Shown here: positions 1-5,248 of the stretch, one piece after another
Layout: each line of letters begins with the position of its first letter
Position numbering within the stretch: the first letter of the stretch is position 1
NCBI GenBank assembly: GCA_031963005.1
Contig: JASSUL010000027.1
Coordinates: forward strand, 1 to 5,248
Origin: JASSUD01 sp031963005
GTDB lineage: Bacteria > Pseudomonadota > Gammaproteobacteria > Burkholderiales > Burkholderiaceae
Length of the DNA: 5,248 nucleotides
Reading direction: 5' to 3'
Notes under the pieces: generated by a model
What the model was told of the DNA's origin: nothing
Databases searched by the model: none
The model's input: the letters and a program-made list of their open reading frames with translations, nothing else
Translations under genes and position numbers: made by a program

Positions 1-1447
<1,447 letters not shown>

Positions 1448-1484
1448 CAAGAAGCGCCACTCGTGCTCACCCTTATCAACTATC

Positions 1485-1513
1485 CGAAAGCCTGGACGCA
1501 GTCTAGGCTTTTG
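1485..1513 (+). other. 13-bp spacer hairpin immediately before tRNA-Ile
   Basis: The arms 1485-1497 and 1501-1513 pair along 13 positions with two G-U pairs and a GCA triloop (1498-1500). The core is AAAGCCTGGAC against GTCTAGGCTTT. It ends one base before the 5' end of tRNA-Ile, so it is probably part of the folded precursor between the 16S 3' end and the RNase P cleavage site. It is not a credible terminator: its Ts lie inside the stem and the operon continues. A processing role is inferred; the pairing is seen directly. Confidence 0.7.
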
Positions 1514-1514
1514 A

Positions 1515-1591
<77 letters not shown>

Positions 1592-1606
1592 TTTCGGCGC
1601 TGTGTT

Positions 1607-1709
1607 GGATATCTACGCGGGGGCATAGCTCAGCTGGGAGAGCACCTGCTTTGCAAGCAGGGGGTCGTCGGTTCGATCCCGTCTGCCTCCACCAGTATGT
1701 AGATATGCC
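1607..1709 (+). other. Helix bracketing tRNA-Ala
   Basis: ATATCTAC at 1609-1616 is perfectly complementary to GTAGATAT at 1699-1706. The stem can gain two more G-C pairs (1607-1608 with 1708-1709) if G1707 bulges. It encloses tRNA-Ala with 2 unpaired bases on the 5' side and 4 on the 3' side, so the acceptor stem would stack near a second helix. It likely presents the tRNA ends for RNase P and 3' processing. The pairing is seen; the role is inferred. Confidence 0.55.
1619..1694 (+). tRNA. alaT-like: tRNA-Ala (anticodon UGC)
   Basis: This 76-base tRNA includes an encoded CCA (1692-1694). The acceptor stem GGGGGCA (1619-1625) pairs with TGCCTCC (1684-1690). The third pair is G3-U70, the main identity element for alanyl-tRNA synthetase. 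The anticodon stem CCTGC/GCAGG (1645-1649, 1657-1661) encloses TGC at 1652-1654. The T loop is TTCGATC. The T stem GTCGG/CCGTC contains a U50-U64 mismatch (1668, 1682), which I recall as usual in betaproteobacterial spacer tRNA-Ala rather than a sign of decay. The spacer to tRNA-Ile is 27 bases. The gene name is by analogy only. Confidence 0.98.
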
Positions 1710-1725
1710 GTACAGGCCCGAGTGA

Positions 1726-1751
1726 AACGATTTTGTAGTAGCAGTATCGTT
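1726..1751 (+). promoter_or_regulatory. boxB-like hairpin before boxA
   Basis: AACGAT (1726-1731) and ATCGTT (1746-1751) form a 6-bp stem with a 14-base loop directly upstream of, and overlapping, the boxA element. In rrn antitermination regions of proteobacteria a boxB-type hairpin precedes boxA, the reverse of the lambda nut order. The identification rests on position and pairing only, because boxB has no fixed sequence. Confidence 0.45.
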
Positions 1752-1760
1752 CTTTAACAA
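1749..1760 (+). promoter_or_regulatory. boxA rRNA antitermination element
   Basis: GTTCTTTAACAA matches the boxA consensus of E. coli rrn operons (TGCTCTTTAACAA) at all but one or two positions. As RNA, boxA binds NusB-NusE (S10) and loads the Nus complex on RNA polymerase, which lets it pass Rho and structured RNA while transcribing the 23S. A spacer copy between tRNA-Ala and 23S is usual. The expected first copy in the 16S leader lies outside the window. Confidence 0.8.
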
Positions 1761-1771
1761 TTTGGTGAAGC
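1759..1771 (+). other. 5' arm of an outer pre-23S long-range complementarity
   Basis: AATTTGGTGAAGC is perfectly complementary over 13 bases to 4837-4849 in the 23S-5S spacer. It starts on the last two bases of boxA. It would nest outside the main 23S processing helix. A role in bringing the two spacers together during maturation is inferred. Confidence 0.55.
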
Positions 1772-1832
1772 CGTGCATATGACGGAGTGGCGAGTAGTAG
1801 GCCATGACGTGATATGACACAGAAGAGGTTAT

Positions 1833-1866
1833 GCATAGAAATAGTCTAGCATTCTATATTCTATGC
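1833..1866 (+). other. Spacer hairpin upstream of 23S (first of two)
   Basis: GCATAGAA (1833-1840) pairs with TTCTATGC (1859-1866), then ATAG (1841-1844) pairs with CTAT (1854-1857) across a single bulged A (1858). The loop is 1845-1853. It stands directly before a second hairpin and the 23S processing helix, so it belongs to the folded 23S precursor. The pairing is seen; the function is not known. Confidence 0.6.
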
Positions 1867-1867
1867 G

Positions 1868-1896
1868 GGAGTGATGCCTTATCCCGGCATTGCTCC
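1868..1896 (+). other. Spacer hairpin upstream of 23S (second of two)
   Basis: GGAGTGATGCC (1868-1878) pairs with GGCATTGCTCC (1886-1896) over 11 positions, including two adjacent G-U pairs. The loop is TTATCCC. It begins one base after the preceding hairpin and ends three bases before the 5' arm of the 23S processing helix, so the three helices could stack in the precursor. Confidence 0.65.
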
Positions 1897-1899
1897 GAA

Positions 1900-1917
1900 G
1901 AGGTGCTCTAGTTATAG

Positions 1918-1925
<8 letters not shown>
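1900..1925 (+). other. 5' arm of the 23S processing stem (RNase III substrate)
   Basis: This arm pairs with 4792-4817: of 26 positions, 25 pair (two are G-U) and only T1909/C4808 is mismatched. The innermost 8 pairs are helix 1 of mature 23S; the remainder is precursor. In proteobacteria such an extended stem is cut by RNase III to release pre-23S. The cut sites cannot be placed from sequence alone. Confidence 0.9.
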
Positions 1926-4791
<2,866 letters not shown>

Positions 4792-4801
<10 letters not shown>

Positions 4802-4817
4802 ATAACTCGAGCACTTT
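4792..4817 (+). other. 3' arm of the 23S processing stem
   Basis: This is the partner of 1900-1925 (25 of 26 positions paired). Its first ten bases are the mature 23S 3' end; the remainder runs into the 23S-5S spacer. The long closing stem is what RNase III recognises in related rrn transcripts. Confidence 0.9.
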
Positions 4818-4836
4818 ATAACTTCTTCTGCTAGAC

Positions 4837-4849
4837 GCTTCACCAAATT
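4837..4849 (+). other. 3' arm of the outer pre-23S long-range complementarity
   Basis: GCTTCACCAAATT is the exact reverse complement of 1759-1771 beside boxA. It lies 19 bases beyond the main processing stem and two bases before the UUCG hairpin. The nested position on both sides of the 23S favours a real helix over chance, but this is inference. Confidence 0.55.
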
Positions 4850-4850
4850 C

Positions 4851-4868
4851 AAGTGGCTTCGGCCACTT
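4851..4868 (+). other. cUUCGg tetraloop hairpin in the 23S-5S spacer
   Basis: AAGTGGC (4851-4857) and GCCACTT (4862-4868) form a perfect 7-bp stem closed by C-UUCG-G, an exceptionally stable tetraloop. It lies 8 bases upstream of 5S. No T-run follows directly, so it is not read as a terminator; it more likely separates the 23S and 5S precursors for processing. Confidence 0.8.
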
Positions 4869-4876
4869 CCCTCTTT

Positions 4877-4993
4877 GGCCTGATGACCTTAGTCTGCTGG
4901 AACCACCCCTTCCCATCCCGAACAGGACCGTGAAACAGCGTGACGCCGATGATAGTGCGGATTGCCCGTGTGAAAGTAGGTCATTGTCAGGCC
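4877..4993 (+). rRNA. rrf: 5S ribosomal RNA
   Basis: This is the 5S rRNA of the large-subunit central protuberance, about 117 bases. The ends are set by helix I, in which GGCCTGATG (4877-4885) pairs with TGTCAGGCC (4985-4993) including two G-U pairs; T4876 and A4994 could extend it. The core CCTTCCCATCCCGAACAGG (from 4908) followed by ACCGTGAAAC, and GCCGATGATAGTGCGG (from 4945), are typical of betaproteobacterial 5S. It follows 23S by about 75 bases in the same transcript. The exact mature ends are uncertain by 1-3 bases. Confidence 0.95.
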
Positions 4994-5001
4994 ACCCCTC
5001 T

Positions 5002-5039
5002 AAAACCCCCTGTGTGCTCCCCTGCACGCGGGGGGTTTT
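5002..5039 (+). terminator. Intrinsic terminator of the rRNA operon
   Basis: A 16-bp uninterrupted stem (5002-5017 with 5024-5039, two G-U pairs) encloses the loop TCCCCT. AAAACCCCC lies on the 5' side and GGGGGTTTT on the 3' side, and a T-rich stretch continues downstream (TTTTGCTATTTCT). It begins 8 bases after 5S, where a strong terminator for rrn transcription is expected. The A-run on the 5' side gives some bidirectional potential. Confidence 0.95.
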
Positions 5040-5054
5040 GCTATTTCTCCTTCC

Positions 5055-5078
5055 AAGGGCTTTGTGCAGGTCCTTTTT
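5055..5078 (+). terminator. Possible weak second terminator
   Basis: AAGGGC (5055-5060) pairs with GTCCTT (5070-5075) across a 9-base loop, with one G-U pair, and is followed by TTT. rrn operons often have tandem terminators, which is the main reason to list it. The stem is short and the T-run is brief, so it may be chance. Confidence 0.3.
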
Positions 5079-5170
5079 AATGCACGCGCTTCCTCTCCCC
5101 CTTTTCCTCTGCTCTGATTCAACGCATCGGCTTTCCATTACCTAAACTATTCCCGCATCACCTGTCTATC

Positions 5171-5223
5171 CATGACCTTTATCGTCATGAGCGCCTTGAT
5201 CAAGGCAGACTTTTGCTTTTTTT
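5171..5223 (+). other. Paired small hairpins and T-run near the right edge
   Basis: CATGAC (5171-5176) and GTCATG (5184-5189) form a perfect 6-bp hairpin with a 7-base loop. It is followed by the perfect palindrome GCCTTGATCAAGGC (5193-5206), which as RNA makes a 5-bp stem with a GATC loop, then by TTTTGC and a T7 run. It could be a weak terminator, or the palindrome could be a binding site for a dimeric regulator of a gene beyond the window. Both are inference. Confidence 0.35.
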
Positions 5224-5248
5224 AAACGCAGTGAGGTTGTAGGCATAA

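Larger units (their letters stand above)
5040..5248. other. Downstream intergenic region, no gene recognised
   Basis: About 210 bases follow the terminator. The first part is rich in C and T and poor in G on the + strand, including an unbroken pyrimidine run at 5089-5110. Further right are a small hairpin (5171-5189), a 14-base palindrome (5193-5206) and a T7 run (5217-5223). No open frame with a plausible start and ribosome-binding site is visible on either strand. A minus-strand gene could enter from the right edge and stop at 5200-5202, but only 15 codons would be in view. Confidence 0.6.

Noticed and set aside
5197..5226. Promoter-like TTGATC and TTTAAA spaced by 18 bases on the + strand
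   Set aside because: Each hexamer matches the consensus at only about 4 of 6 positions, the T-rich context makes such hits likely by chance, and no start codon follows in the window.
5200..5247. Possible C-terminus (YAYNLTAFKKSKSLP) of a minus-strand gene entering from the right edge
   Set aside because: Only 15 codons are visible, there is no family recognition, and another frame in the same place opens with ATG but stops after 26 codons. It cannot be supported from this window.

Overview
The window is almost entirely one ribosomal RNA operon on the + strand: a 5'-truncated 16S rRNA (1-1447), tRNA-Ile(GAU) (1515-1591), tRNA-Ala(UGC) (1619-1694), a complete 23S rRNA (1918-4801), 5S rRNA (4877-4993), a strong intrinsic terminator (5002-5039) and about 210 bases of downstream sequence with no recognisable gene. 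I support no protein-coding gene. The open frames here are shadows of rRNA and tRNA, including the familiar spurious peptides produced by translating tRNA-Ala and tRNA-Ile antisense.

Organism: a betaproteobacterium, order Burkholderiales. Grounds are the 16S wording around the V3, V4 and 1190 regions, the 5S core, the Ile-Ala spacer tRNA pair and the 23S peptidyl-transferase signatures. The 16S block reading GGAATGACTGGGCGTAAAGG and its surroundings recall Sutterellaceae (Sutterella/Parasutterella-like). That family call is from memory without alignment, about 50% sure.

Layout and maturation: the spacers hold most of the structure that the mature RNAs do not explain. The 16S-23S spacer (1448-1917) contains a 13-bp hairpin ending one base before tRNA-Ile, a short helix bracketing tRNA-Ala, a boxB-like hairpin running into a boxA antitermination element, and two back-to-back hairpins before the 23S. 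The 23S is closed by a helix covering 26 positions (25 paired) between 1900-1925 and 4792-4817, the expected RNase III substrate. A second, outer 13-bp perfect complementarity links 1759-1771, abutting boxA, to 4837-4849 in the 23S-5S spacer. The 23S-5S spacer also carries a cUUCGg-capped hairpin.

Integrity: functional landmarks are intact (530 loop, decoding site and anti-Shine-Dalgarno in 16S; peptidyl-transferase centre, A2058/A2059 and sarcin-ricin loop in 23S). Two differences from E. coli near the peptidyl-transferase centre are compensatory pairs, so the operon looks functional. The promoter and 16S leader lie outside the window. I do not see a previously undescribed system here; the findings are second-look items of modest interest.
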